Shown: positions 32,901-43,680 of the stretch, one piece after another
How positions within the stretch are numbered: the first letter of the stretch is position 1
Layout: every line of letters starts with the position of its first letter
Assembly: GCA_030272585.1 (NCBI GenBank)
Contig: BSYQ01000002.1
Location: 7,254,001 to 7,318,000 of the forward strand
From: Bryopsis sp. KO-2023
Taxonomy: Eukaryota; Chlorophyta; Ulvophyceae; Bryopsidales; Bryopsidaceae
Reading direction: 5' to 3'
Length of the DNA stretch: 64,000 nt
Made by a program: the position numbers and the translations under genes
Notes under the pieces: model-generated
What the model was told of the DNA's origin: nothing
The model's database searches: none
Seen by the model: the letters and a program-made list of their open reading frames with translations, nothing else

Positions 32901-33500
32901 GGTGGCGTCACGCTCTCGAAGAAAAGATCCTCTTCCTTCCTCCTGGATTCACAATATCACGTGGTCAAACGAGCGAGACTTTTATCATCTCGCCGAGCGC
33001 GTGCAAGTTTCTACCAGAAAAAAAGTGGGGGACGCCCAGCATCATCCAAGAACACAGGAGGCCATCCCCCCCCCGCTTTCCCGAAAATTCACAAGAAAAA
33101 CAACCAGAGAGTAGGTGGGGGGGAAAAAAAAACAGCTCCTGAGCGTCGAAAGCTCCCAAACCCTCCCCCTGGCAGAGACGTTGCTGTGTAATTCGCATTC
33201 TCAGGCCCTCTCTTTTGCTCGTGTCTGAGTTCGCCGAAAATTTTAAGAAAAGCGGAGCAGAAAGCCTGACGCCGAGCAAACCCACCTGCGTTTGGTCGAC
33301 CGATATCGAAAACGTTCCCAGCAGAACGACTCGATCGTTCGAAAAAGTTGGTGGTGGGCTGTGATCGCACCTCTTTTCTCGGATTGATCGGCGTAGATGA
33401 TCTGACAAGTCGACAGGGGGTCGAGGTCAAATTTCTCTGCAGTGAGCGGAAGAGTGATGACCCTGTTTTTCCTTCTCTTTCAATTGACCCCCCTTTTTTT
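32901..33500 (-). other. Conserved 5' flank of F-box/WD40 copy 4
   Basis: Its reverse complement aligns with about 1080-1669 upstream of copy 1, including a donor-like site (CAGGTGGG) and the block GCTCGGCGTCAGGCTTTCTG. Copies 1 and 4 thus form one subfamily by flank, and copies 2, 3 and 5 another. No gene is supported here. Confidence 0.55.
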
Positions 33501-33539
33501 GTATTCTTTTTTTGAGTGGGCTAAATGGCGAGTGGCGTC

Positions 33540-34224
33540 GAGACATAACATAGGTACATCGGCCTGGTGTCGGCTGGTTTTTTTTCGGGCGCGCGTTGGG
33601 GGGTTCTGACTCTAGCGCCCAAGAATATTTTTACTGACGGGACGTCGGTTTGACATTCTGCCACACAATCCTGGGGGCGATCCAAGGACGCCAACCACAG
33701 GAGCTGCTGGATTTGGAGCGCAACTGTTCGCTGCAGACCCAATATGGCAGATCTGCGTCCCTCAAGGCGCTCGTGGAGGGCTTATTAGTTTACTGGAAAT
33801 ATGATTCACCTGGGGTGCGATATCCGAAAAAACATTGTCGTAACAAAGAGTGTTGGGACCTGATTTTGAGAATGTGGGTTATGGAAGCAATTCTTTTTGA
33901 GGTGAAAATACCGGTGGAGACTGCTGCTGAACCCTCCCCCCCCCCCCCTTTCTGGAAATGAACGGATTCAATGGATTGATTCATGCATCAGGTAATTCCT
34001 TAATTGGCACTACAGAAAAATCTCACTCTGCACCTGAAAGGAATAACTGCTTGTGCAAATTTCTCATTCAATTTCCCCATTTTTTTCATTAATAAAAAGC
34101 ACTGTCAACATTTCAAAAGAATTTGGGTGGCCTGGATTGACCTGATCATAATTGTCCCACTTTAAATTCTACCTCCCTGGAAATTGGCAGCTGTAGAAAA
34201 TTGATTGTTCAATGGAACACCGCA
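33540..34224 (+). repeat. Dispersed repeat B, copy 3
   Basis: Matches the reverse complement of 14280-14925 and parts of 18.5-19.1, 25.77-25.92 and 46.59-47.06 kb. It contains a C-run (near 33937) before TTTCTGGAAATG and ends at the edge of the segmental duplication. Confidence 0.7.
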
Positions 34225-35451
34225 CCTTTTACAGAAACACGTCAACCCTTTGTGTGTTCTACGCCGTTCAGTAAAATTCAGCGTCGACAACGAATGGTGA
34301 GCAGTCAATTTTACTGGCCCAAAAGTGGTCCTAATTGTACCTGTTTCATGTTGGTTGTGGCCCTGTTGCGGCCCTAATTTGTGAAAAAACATGAAAATGT
34401 GGCTCCAAATTCAATGATTCAACTTACAATGTTTGGAACACAATTGTGTTGCAACGCTGATTTGTCTCTGCTGGTTGTGAGTTCTGTGGTATGGTCAATT
34501 GGTTTATTGGATGTTGCCCTTTCATAGCCCAAAACTACCATAGTTACGAAAACGGCATTTCCAAGGGGAAATGCTCGTTGGAGTGGACATCCGACACAAG
34601 CCGAATGACCGTGTGAGCGACTGTGCGATCCATGATGTGAGAATCCTATTGCAAATGACAACATGTACCTGGATGTCCAGTCCTCAACGACCCAACGCAA
34701 GAAGAGAAGAGTGTCTTTCTCACAGAAGGCAAAAGGAACGTGCAGCACTCGAGGAAGACGGATGATGTGACACCGGGTGGGTGGTGGGTTCAAAAGCTGC
34801 CAACCCGCTCCACTTTCCAGTAGAAAAAAAGTCTTTCCAGTCGAAAAAAAGTCTCTCCAAAGATCAGCAGTAGAGAAATATGTTTCGTGGGCTCGTTTGT
34901 TTGCTGTTTTTGTTGGCGGGGGTGGTTGGCTCGAGGCTCTTCCAAGAGGTGGGTTTCGTGGAGTTGGAGCTGATCTCGGTCGATTCTGGCTTTTGTGAGG
35001 TTGACAGTGTCGGTGTGTGGACAGGCTGCGTTGCTTGACACTAGGAAATCGCTTCAAGATGGGAGTATGGTTTATGGTGCGTTGCTGGACCTCTCAATCC
35101 ACACCACTGCAGTCAGGAGATTGCTTCTAGACGCAGGAACGGTAAACTCGAACACAAAAAGCGATAATGCGAATGACCTCCGTTATTCACTTGATTAAAA
35201 ACCTTGTTTTCGAAAGGCCCGATAGGGGATGTTGGGACTGTTTGTGGTGTTTGGATACAGATTCTGGAAGAGAGCGATTTATCAGCAGGCGAAGAGAGAC
35301 TGTTGAGAGCTGCAGCGCTTGGGGATGTTGAAGTTGTGAGCCGTGCAATCGACAGCGGGGTTGACATCGAGGCCAAGACAGACCTTGGTCAAACTGCGCT
35401 CCTTTTTGCTGCCGCCAATGGAAACGCAGACGTCGTTCAGCTCCTGGCGGA
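34225..35451 (+). repeat. Segmental duplication, copy 2
   Basis: Same sequence as 10911-12163 but here the right edge continues into the rest of the ankyrin exon. This is therefore the likely source and the other the derived copy. Confidence 0.85.
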
Positions 35452-36100
35452 GAACGGTGCAAACCTCCAAGCTGCAGACTCCGACGGCTTCAAGGCCATT
35501 TCGCTTGCAGGAAATTTCTGCGAGGACGATGTGCTGCAAGTTCTGTTGGATAATGGGGTGGACATCGAAGAGAGGACCGAAGCGGGATCGACTGCTCTGT
35601 ACTTGGCGGCGCAAGAAGGATGTTTGGCTACCGTAAATTTCCTAATCGAAGCAGGAGCTGATATCGAGGCTAAGTTCACGAAAAACGCGGCAACTCCACT
35701 TCTCGTCGCTGCAACCTCTGGCAACTCGGCCATTGTGGATCAGCTGATTGCTGGAGGGGCAGACGTGAATGCGCAAAGTGATAGTGGATTAACACCACTG
35801 GCGATAGCTGCCGCGCACGAGGGGAGCTCGGAGATGATCGTTGCTCTGATCGATGCTGGTGCAGACGTGGACGCAAAAGACGAGTTTGGAACTTTCCCCC
35901 TACACAACGCAGCCATTTATGGACACCTAGGCAACGCAGAGGCGCTTCTGAACCGAGGGGCGGACGCCGCTGTCACTGATGACGATGGAACAACCCCCCT
36001 GGAAGTCGTTTGTCTGTGTTTGCTTCTTGAAGATTCGGAGTTTTGCAACGTTGGTTTTTGTACCGACAGGGCGGAGGAGCTCCGCGCCCTGCTCGATTAA
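34880..36100 (+). CDS. Secreted ankyrin-repeat protein, two exons
   Basis: The ankyrin frame ending at 36100 has no ATG before its repeats, so an upstream exon is needed. The small frame at 34880 starts MFRGLVCLLFLLAGVVGS, a strong signal peptide. It can splice in phase from GAG/GTTGAC (exon 34880-34999) to CAG/ATTCTG (exon 35261-36100), giving about 319 residues. The ankyrin part has about seven 33-residue repeats with typical consensus (GQTALLFAAANGNADVVQLL, GADIEAK, TPLAIAAAHEG, PLHNAAIYGHLGNAEALLNR). Ankyrin repeats mediate protein binding, and the signal peptide implies the secretory pathway, which is unusual for them. The splice model is inferred. A truncated copy lies at 11592-12163. 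Confidence 0.65.
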
Positions 36101-36994
36101 ACGCACGTATTGAGAATTTTGCTCGATCAAGGAATTTTGTGATTTACTAGTTTTGGGGGACTTTATATGGGTTCAATTTTTCTGTGCACACAGGTGCAAC
36201 AGACTATACTTGGCAGTTTTTCTTAAAAAAATCTCATAGATTTTTTGTTTTCGTTTTTTCCTTGATCGAACTGTACATGCAAGCGAGGTTTTGATGCTTT
36301 TCTGTGACCATGGATATATTGAATTTGAGGAAGCATGATTAGAGGTTCTAATTGTAGGTTTTGCAGCAGTGTATAGTATCAAAGTTTGATACTGTTGGGT
36401 TTGATTATCAAACCCAGCAGTCAATCGACACCTGCAGAATGTATTGGGAGTCTCGTGGCACCTCCTCTTATGACTGATGACATTTTACCACAACATGATC
36501 CCCTCTTTGGCAAGTAAAAGCTTAATTTTCACAGATGTGGCCTGTGGCCCACTTCATCTCCTCAAACATATATGTGTGTGTGTGTGAGTGTGTGGTTTAT
36601 CATGATTCATGAGCTGCTGCATTCCTTCATTCCCCAGCTTGGAAACGAACTTCAGTTTGAACGTAAGTCTTTACATGGGCGAAACTATCACAGATTCACT
36701 CCTCAAAACTGGCCTCTGTCCAGACACCCATTCCTTCTTTTGACATACTTTCCAGAAGGGCCTCAAAGGCCTTCTATTGATATTGGCCAGCTAGGCCATG
36801 CACTTGCAAAGACCGTGACGAGTAGTCTTTAGGGTTAAAGTGGGTCTTGGATGTCGAGCATCCCCCTGAACTAGGTTCGAGAGTATAACTCCCCGTGACC
36901 CCCAGTTCCTGGGATACGACCACAGCGGTCAGAATCGATCAATTACCCCTTGGTGGAGGGAGAAGAAAGTCAAGCAACCTCCATGAATTCGACA
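36101..36994. other. 3' flank of the ankyrin gene
   Basis: No gene is recognised. It holds the two hairpins at 36375-36420 and a short TG microsatellite near 36570-36592. Confidence 0.5.
36375..36420. other. Two adjacent stem-loops downstream of the ankyrin gene
   Basis: AGTATCAAAGTTTGATACT is a perfect palindrome. It is followed directly by a 13-bp stem, CTGTTGGGTTTGA with TCAAACCCAGCAG, with one wobble and a TTA loop. The two overlap by two bases. Function unknown; they may be a 3' processing structure or a transposon footprint. Confidence 0.55.
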
Positions 36995-37783
36995 TAAGAT
37001 CTCTCTTTGACTCCGTTTGAAAGAAAGACCGCAGAAGCTGAGGCAGGCCGGGGGCTCCTTCCGCAGGGATGGTGCTCTTTGTCGTGTGAAAACGAAAGTG
37101 TGGAGAGGGGGATTCGAACCCCCGCCGAATGACAATTCTAGTCGCGACGATTCATCCACTCTACGGACCCGGTCAGAATCTATTCTCCAGAATCCATTCC
37201 GAAACCAATTCCATATGTAACTTGCACGCCAGGGGATTCTTCTGTTTTCCTCCATTCCCTTTTTGACGTTCGCTTCCGTCTTCACCGGAGTCGAAGCGGG
37301 CGTGGCCGACCAAAGTGCAAAAAGTCCCGCCAAGCCCGTCGACGGCGGCGGTGGCGGTGGCGGTGGCGGAGTCTCGCTCGGTTAGGCTCTTCTCGTATGT
37401 CTTGGTGCGGTACGTCAGGATTCTGTTTCTTCTCGGCATGCCTCTCGCGGTGTTTGTTGCGGCAGGTTCGCAGTTTGGGTCGACGACGGGAAAAAAACAA
37501 CGGCTCGAAAAAAACGAAAGAAGGCTCGAAAGGTCTGTTCGCAGGTGTGGCGGCAGGTCAGTCGCACCTGGAAGGCACCGTATTCACACGAAACTATAGC
37601 TTCCAAATAACGACGCTCGCATATCGAGCGAACGTTTTAACCACTCTATTGTAAAAGAATCCTGCCGCGGCCCCAACTCGCTCTCACCAGAACAGATGGC
37701 GAGCGTGAAGAAGGTGCAGGGATGGATGGTCAGTTGTGCACGGAGCGTCTTGTTCACCCCTACAAAGTGCAGTGAGAATCTCC
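36995..37783 (+). repeat. Repeat A, copy 2, left part
   Basis: Matches 30300-31100, including the T-arm-like motif (GGGGGATTCGAACCCCC on plus, near 37107), the GGCGGT run and the conserved right part. It is cut at GAATCTCC by the element at 37784 and resumes at 39693. Confidence 0.8.
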
Positions 37784-38097
37784 GGATCCATATCACTTCG
37801 TCGAATGACGTTTTGTCGACCAACGTTTCGTCGAATTACATTTGGTCAAATGACGTTTCGTCGAGTTACTTTTCGTCGAATAACGTTTGAGATTATTGCA
37901 TCCCACATATCAGCTCGCTCTTTCCCGATGCCGTTGGAGGTCGGGTTGCGGATCGACAGGGTGGTACCTTTCATGACAGTTGGGGGAATTTTACAGATTA
38001 GACGCTTCTTGGCAACGATGGATACTGGTGAGGGACTGGGTACGATTTTGAACTGCACGCCCCCATTGGTGCTGGCCTTTCGCGCCGCCGGGGATCC

Positions 38098-38391
38098 TTG
38101 CTGACCCAGTTTTGTATCGATCACTTCCCATGCAAACTCTACCTCCTGCGTTTTAAACTCTGTACGGGATCGCTGTTGTGTGCTTGTGGCCTGGAAGAGG
38201 AAAGTCGGGATCATCTCTTGTACCGATATCCATTACTGCAACCAGGTCGGGATCGATTGGAGGCCCAGGTACCCTCGCTCAATTGGGGTGATCTTCTTCA
38301 AAATCGTGATGCTCTTGGCGAGTTTCTGGAAGGGGTTGAGGGACTGTGGCGCAGGACGAGTCGTACGTGGGGACGGGATATTTCGTCATAG
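38098..38391 (+). mobile_element. Non-LTR retrotransposon C-terminal fragment
   Basis: A 97-codon frame encodes LTQFCIDHFPCKLYLLRFKL, then CACGLEEESRDHLLYRYP and GRDRLEAQV. This is the post-RNase H zinc-type tail (C-C-H pattern) seen at the C-terminus of Jockey/Tad/I-type LINE polymerases. The final zinc ligand Cys is replaced by Tyr (RYP for CP). It lies inside the 1.9-kb TIR element and is a fragment. Confidence 0.6.
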
Positions 38392-38545
38392 GCGACGGCT
38401 GGGCGGTGTGGAATTCGGCATTGGGGGAATTCAGAGGTCGGTGACGGTACTGTTTGACGAGTTGTTCGTGGGGACGGGACAATTCGTCACTGGAGACGGC
38501 TGGGCGACGGGGAATCCGGCGTGGAGGGACTCGGGATGTTGGTGA
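38363..38545 (+). repeat. Imperfect tandem duplication, period about 105 bp
   Basis: Two units share GTGGGGACGGGA, TTCGTCA, GACGGCTGGGCG and a GGAATTC-like or GGAATCC block. They follow the LINE-like frame and may belong to that element's 3' region. Confidence 0.6.
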
Positions 38546-38898
38546 GGGTGCGTTTTGCTTCAGGAAGGGGTATTGGGCAACCATTGGCTCTTGAATTCCA
38601 AGACAGTTGGGGAAATGGGAAAGGGGCTCTGAGTGCCTGTTTGAGATTTTCTTTTTGCTTTTGTGTTGTCACCAGAGGCTTATTGTTTTTCCTCACTTTT
38701 TCTTTCCCTTTTACCACTGGGAGTGAGGGGCTATTGTCTTTCTGTTTTTGATACCAAACTAGTGTATTTTCCTTGTGATTTTTTTCTGCGTTGGGCAAGG
38801 GAATGATGTTGGCAGGGCCCTCCAAACAATATTACATTTTGGGAGCGATATGCGTGTGTCGCCAAAGCTCCGTCTTTGTAAGAATAATTAGAAACAAA

Positions 38899-38963
38899 AA
38901 CACACACACACAAGAGTACACACAAGAGTACACACAAGAGCACACACAAGAGCACACAAGAGA
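38899..38963 (+). repeat. CA-rich minisatellite
   Basis: Repeats of the type ACACACAAGAGTAC occur about five times with small variations. Confidence 0.8.
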
Positions 38964-39692
38964 AAACAGAAAAATATTTATCACTCAATAGATAAAGAAG
39001 CAAGACATTGTGAAATCAACAGACCTTCAGTAGTGCAGTCAGCTGTTTAAGCGGGATGGGATTTGATGGCCAACGGAGGTCGCTCTATTGTGGGTTTTGG
39101 GTACCATTACTTGTAGTTGGTTGTTGACTGGTTTGAAGAGTTTGGAGGGATAGGAATCAGTGGGGTTTGTGAAAGGGCACAACACTTTTTTTTAATAGTT
39201 TATCAAGGTAGTCCGTTTCTCACTTGTTGCTCTGAATAATGCACGGTTACTCAGTAATCGTGTCTACGAAGAACAATACGGTTATGTCACCAATACGGTA
39301 TTGGTACTGAGGGTAGTGCATATGACTCACAGGCCGTGAAATAAGTTTTTAGAAACATATATTCTAGCTTGAAATAGGTTCAACATATTTTTTTCGTGGT
39401 CCCGCCCGCCCTTCGTCTTGGTTGTTTTTCTTTGTATTTTGCGAGGCTATTGTTCCCACTTTTCTGGTTGGGACTGAGTTTTTTGGGTGGACGTTCGATC
39501 GGTTTTGTTTCTTATGTGGGTCGTGGTTGTGTTTTTGTGTGATCTTGTGCGACACCACGTCGATATGTGGAAATTTTTACAACACGGACACACAATTCGA
39601 CGAAATGTCATTCGACCAAATGTCATTCGACCAAATGTAATTCGACGAAACGTTGGTCGACGAAACGTCATTCGACGAAATGAATGGAAACC

Positions 39693-39850
39693 GAATCATC
39701 CTCCCGTCCCGCATCGATTCATTCGTCCAATTGACCGAGGGATTCTCACACTTCCAGGCATACCCCATTTGCAAGCGTTACTATGTTGGTTTACAATGTA
39801 CATTTCAATTGGACGACTCTGGAATGTGGGTCCTTTGATTCGCTTTGCCA
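39693..39850 (+). repeat. Repeat A, copy 2, right part
   Basis: Continues repeat A after the inserted element. It matches about 31100-31235, with TTTCAATTGGACGACTCTGG and TGTGGGTCCTT shared. Confidence 0.75.
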
Positions 39851-39868
39851 AAACCAAACACAAAATTT

Positions 39869-39894
39869 TGGGTTGGGTTGGGTTGGGTTGGGGG
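39869..39894 (+). repeat. Short TTGGG array
   Basis: About five units of TTGGG. It is telomere-like in composition but too short and internal to be called a telomere. Confidence 0.7.
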
Positions 39895-40439
39895 TGACGG
39901 CCTCTTTGTGCAAAAGCTTTTTTGTAGTGGGTGGTGTTGGTGATTGACAAAGTTCATGCGATAATCCTGGTGGTTGCACGCAACCCTTGTTGAAATTTTC
40001 GATGGACTTCATGGTTAGGCTGTATGTTGCACTGTCCAAAAACCAGAAAGAGTTTTGGAGAAACCCCTTGCCTTCCATCCCACTCAGTAGGATCACAGGC
40101 TGGGATCCGCTCCCAACCCCCCCCCTAAATATCTACCTCTTGTAACTATCTGCCTCTTGTAAGGTTTGGGATGATGGTGGGCCCACGATTCGCGCTTCGG
40201 AGATGGAGACAGTCACATGGGCCGGCCGCAAGGGCTCAGAGAGCGCCCACAGAGCGCTATTCACACAAAGAAAAGCTGCTGTCCTGATTCCCAACAACGC
40301 CAGTTCATATCGTCCAGGCCAACACCAACCGTCCATAACCAACGGCAAATCAACACCAGAACAAACGACTGCAGTCAGATGTTCTCAGCTGAGATCCAAC
40401 AGCCCAAAAGAAAGAAAGTCAAGCAACCTCCATGAATTC

Positions 40440-40675
40440 GAAACAAGATCTCTCTTTGACTTCGTTTGAAAGGAAGACCACAGAAGCTGAGGCAGGCCGG
40501 GGGCTGCTTCCGCAGGGATGGTGCTCTTTGTCGTGTGAAAAAAAAAAAGAGTGTGGAGAGGGGGTTCGAATCCCCGGATGGCAATTCTAGTCGCGACGAT
40601 CCATCCACTCTACGGACCCGGTCAGAATCTGTTCTCCACGATCTATGGCGAAACCAATTCCATATGTAACAAACA
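40440..40675 (+). repeat. Repeat A, partial copy 3
   Basis: Matches the first ~200 bp of repeat A, including the T-arm-like motif (GGGGGTTCGAATCCCC on plus, near 40560) and the GTCGCGAC palindrome, and stops before the microsatellite. Confidence 0.7.
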
Positions 40676-42204
40676 TGCTCTTTCATGAACTTCATGTAAA
40701 TCCTACAAGCAAGCGATCGATCAAGCTTTGATCACCAAAAAACATCCAACGGTGAAAAGGAGCCCTGTGTTTCAAGGGAAAAACAGAAAGGTTGAGAAAA
40801 AGGCCGCCGCCGCCAATTGTGTTTTGTCTTCCCTCCTCCACCAACTTGAGGTTGCTTTCAACTTGTTTGCTTCGAAGGAATCGGATGGGATTTCCCCCCT
40901 GTTTTCTGGCTTTTCACAGCGTGACATCAAGCAGAATAGGGAGAACAGGGGTGGAAGAAGGGGTGCTTCATGAAACTCTCCTCACTTTAATATGTCGTAC
41001 TGTGTTTTCTGATCAACATTATCGAGTGTTTTGGGGGGTTCAGGGGAGGATCTTGTTGCTTCAGAATGAAACTAGGATATTGTCTGGATCTGTGCAGTGT
41101 TTTGGGAAATTGATGTCCTGGCTAGGAAGATGAGTGCTCCGCCGAATGTGCTGGACATATTCTGTGGTACACAATCACAGAATGTCACATTCTGTGATAT
41201 ATATCAGATAATGCACAGTGTATTGTGTTAATGCTTGTGGACTTCGAGAAAAGTGGAGTGATAGTTGTGTTTGCAGAATAGCAAAAGACTTATTCTCGAA
41301 AACAAGTTGCAGCGAAAAAGGTGAAAGAGGTCTTCCTTTTGGAATTTTTCCTTGTTCAGTACCTACAAGTCCATGGGGAAAGTGTTAAGTGTACAATTAC
41401 CTTCAAAGGTTTTTCTCGAACCAATGCCGGCTCAGCGACCAACTCGAAAAAACGCCCTGATCAATTATTTTCAGACGTAATAGAAGAAAGGGTCGGTCCC
41501 TTTCTTCTCAAACACCCCTGTATCCGTTCACTTTCTCGAGGAATTGCTGACCGTCTGATTGAAGTTTTGGAAAGAGTAAGCAAAGAGCTATCTTCTTGTC
41601 ACTGTTTGGCCAATGCGATCAAGGATGCAGGAATCCTCCTCAGATTTTGATCTATAAAAGATGAGATAGAAATTGACTTGTGCTTGTTTCTGGTAATATT
41701 AAAAGATAAGAGTTCAGGGAATTCCGCAGGGTGGAATCTGTTAGGAGCACAGTGTGCAATACCTTTGTATGCTCGGCACACAAAAATATTGCCAGTACAA
41801 TCGAAGTCAAGAGAATTAAGACAATGAATTCATTGTCTTAGATCAAGCGGCTCAGCTTCTTTCATGGGCTCAGCAGAGCCATTATCATCATGACTGAGTG
41901 CTGCTCTGCTTTAAAAAAAGGTGCAGCACTCGCTGACGACCTTCCTTCCTTGAGGCTGTCTTGTGCCAATAGCAATCATCTGGAGTCCTTTGATCGTTCT
42001 CTTCTGGAGTGTAGAATTTTCTTTTGCTTTCGCTGCGTTGAGACCACAATAAAGCATCAGCACCTCATTACCGACCGGAACTGGCACAACCAAAGAAAAC
42101 AACGGTGGTTTTTTCTCTGCTGGCCAAGTAGAGCCTTGCTTGACCATCGCTATTCCGTTGGACAAAGACACAGAAGTGAAAATTGTTGTGTCGAGATGGA
42201 CCCC

Positions 42205-42261
42205 CCGTCGACCTGATCCAACTTGACGTCGACCTGACCCAACTCGACATCGCATTGGGTC
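42205..42261 (-). repeat. 21-bp minisatellite, first block
   Basis: Units of the type GTCGACCTGACCCAACTCGAC, inverted relative to the block at 42602. The array turns into the opposite orientation near its right end (ATTGGGTCAGCTC). Confidence 0.7.
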
Positions 42262-42601
42262 AGCTCAAAAAGATCTCTTTTTTATCAGGAGAATCAAGAA
42301 AGAGTTGCAAGGTTCATTTTTGAAATGACAAGGGGTCGACGTGAATCGGTTGCTTTATAACTCGAAGCGAAGAAGGAAGTAATGGTAGTAGATATTTTAA
42401 ACACTACGGAGAGGGGGTTGTTTGGGTTTTGGACCGACTGGACAATGAATTATCTTTGGGGGGAGGGAGAGGGTCTTTCGGTGTTTTTGGTGTTTTTGGT
42501 CTGTAGAAGGGCTTATGGATCCTACTTATCTTTTTGATGAGGTGATTGTCTGGTACTGGGTTGGGAGGCTTCCCTCGGTTAACAAATCATTGATTGATTG
42601 A

Positions 42602-42707
42602 TTGGGTCAGCTCGACATCGCGTTGGGTCACTTCGACGTCGAGATGGGTCAGCGCGACATCGAGTTGGATCAGCTCAACATCGAGCTGACCCAACTCGAT
42701 CGAGATA
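42602..42707 (+). repeat. 21-bp minisatellite, second block
   Basis: Four to five units of the type TTGGGTCAGCTCGACATCG. On the plus strand each unit encodes seven residues (GQLDIAL, GHFDVEM, GQRDIEL) and on the minus strand also seven (QLDVELI, HLDVEVT), with no stops on either strand. Confidence 0.75.
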
Positions 42708-43680
42708 GGTCGGACGAAGACAATCAATCGAACTTCCGTTCGCGAAAGCCTGGCGATGGAAAGGATGGCCATAAAAAAAGAGCACAGCGTCGCTGAACGG
42801 TCCGCCAACACACACACTCGTTCCACAGTGTCCAGCCAAAAGAACACTTGCACAGGCTCAACAAAGCTAGACGTCGCGCCTGTTATTTGTAAAAAGGACT
42901 GACGTGATAAGGATCGGAACAATCCGTAGTGTGCTGTGAGTGAGCAGTGTGACGGCCGAAGGCCAGGAAGCCAGTGTCTATTTTTTACAAGGACACGAAC
43001 ACCCACGCAGCCAACCCCTCTTATCGACAGCGTTCACAACCAACTCCTTTTCGTCTGACTCTGGACGTGCCCCGACACAACAGCGTGCATTATTCATTTT
43101 TTATGGAAAAACCGCACTTTTCTCTTTGCTCTTTTCTTTTCAAAAATGAATCTCGTTTAATTTCTTGTAAGAAGATAAATCTCTCCAATGCTTCTTTTTA
43201 TTAATGGACCAGATAGGTAAAAGAAAAAGGTAGAAGGGAAAGCTTTTTATGTGTGTGTGTGTGTGCGCCCCTTAGGTGGTATCGTCTCTCACAAGTGAAC
43301 ACAAAATTCTCTCTACCAAGAGTGAGGCCTTGAATGAGTTTTGTAATGTTATTTTCAATGAACTAATTCTTTCATCTTAGAGCTCCCAATTTTACAGCTT
43401 CTATCGAATATTTAGTAATGAAGAGACTAAACCGATTGTGTTCTCTTATTTCACAATAACTTGAAATATATACAAACAAATCAAACGGACACAATACATA
43501 TTATAAAAGCTTTCGTTGTTTCCGTTACCGAATCCTTATTGTTGTCGGCTTTCCGACTTAGGCACAACTCTAGTCGAAAGATGCTCAAAGAAATCTCAGA
43601 GGAGTGCACCCCTTTGAAATTGGACCTCCTCATCAATGAACGCATGATATATAACATAATTTTTTCAAACAAGACAACGC

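Larger units (their letters stand above)
37784..39692. mobile_element. 1.9-kb element with ~100-bp inverted ends of 15-bp subrepeats
   Basis: The left end (37784-37890) and the reverse complement of the right end (39590-39692) align over about 100 bp. Both begin GG.T.CCAT and continue as about six 15-bp units of the type TTTCGTCGAATGACG, in the same order of variants. The element interrupts repeat A, which resumes at 39693. The flanks GAATCTCC and GAATCATCCTCC suggest an imperfect 8-bp duplication. It contains a non-LTR fragment and tandem repeats but no recognisable transposase, so it is probably non-autonomous. A 90-bp relative lies at 28738-28827. Confidence 0.7.
40676..43680. other. Gene-poor region with minisatellites
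   Basis: No gene is recognised. A perfect hairpin, TCACAGAATG and CATTCTGTGA with a TCA loop, lies at 41175-41197. A 110-codon plus-strand frame at 41321-41650 shows no motif I know. Minisatellites at 42205-42261 and 42602-42707 are listed separately. The last 200 bases are the 3' flank of F-box/WD40 copy 5. Confidence 0.4.

Noticed and set aside
38899-38963. Regular repeats as a CRISPR array
   Set aside because: Contiguous units without spacers, in a eukaryotic setting with introns; a minisatellite.
39869-39894. TTGGG array as telomere
   Set aside because: Only about five units, internal and inside gene-poor DNA; more likely a microsatellite.
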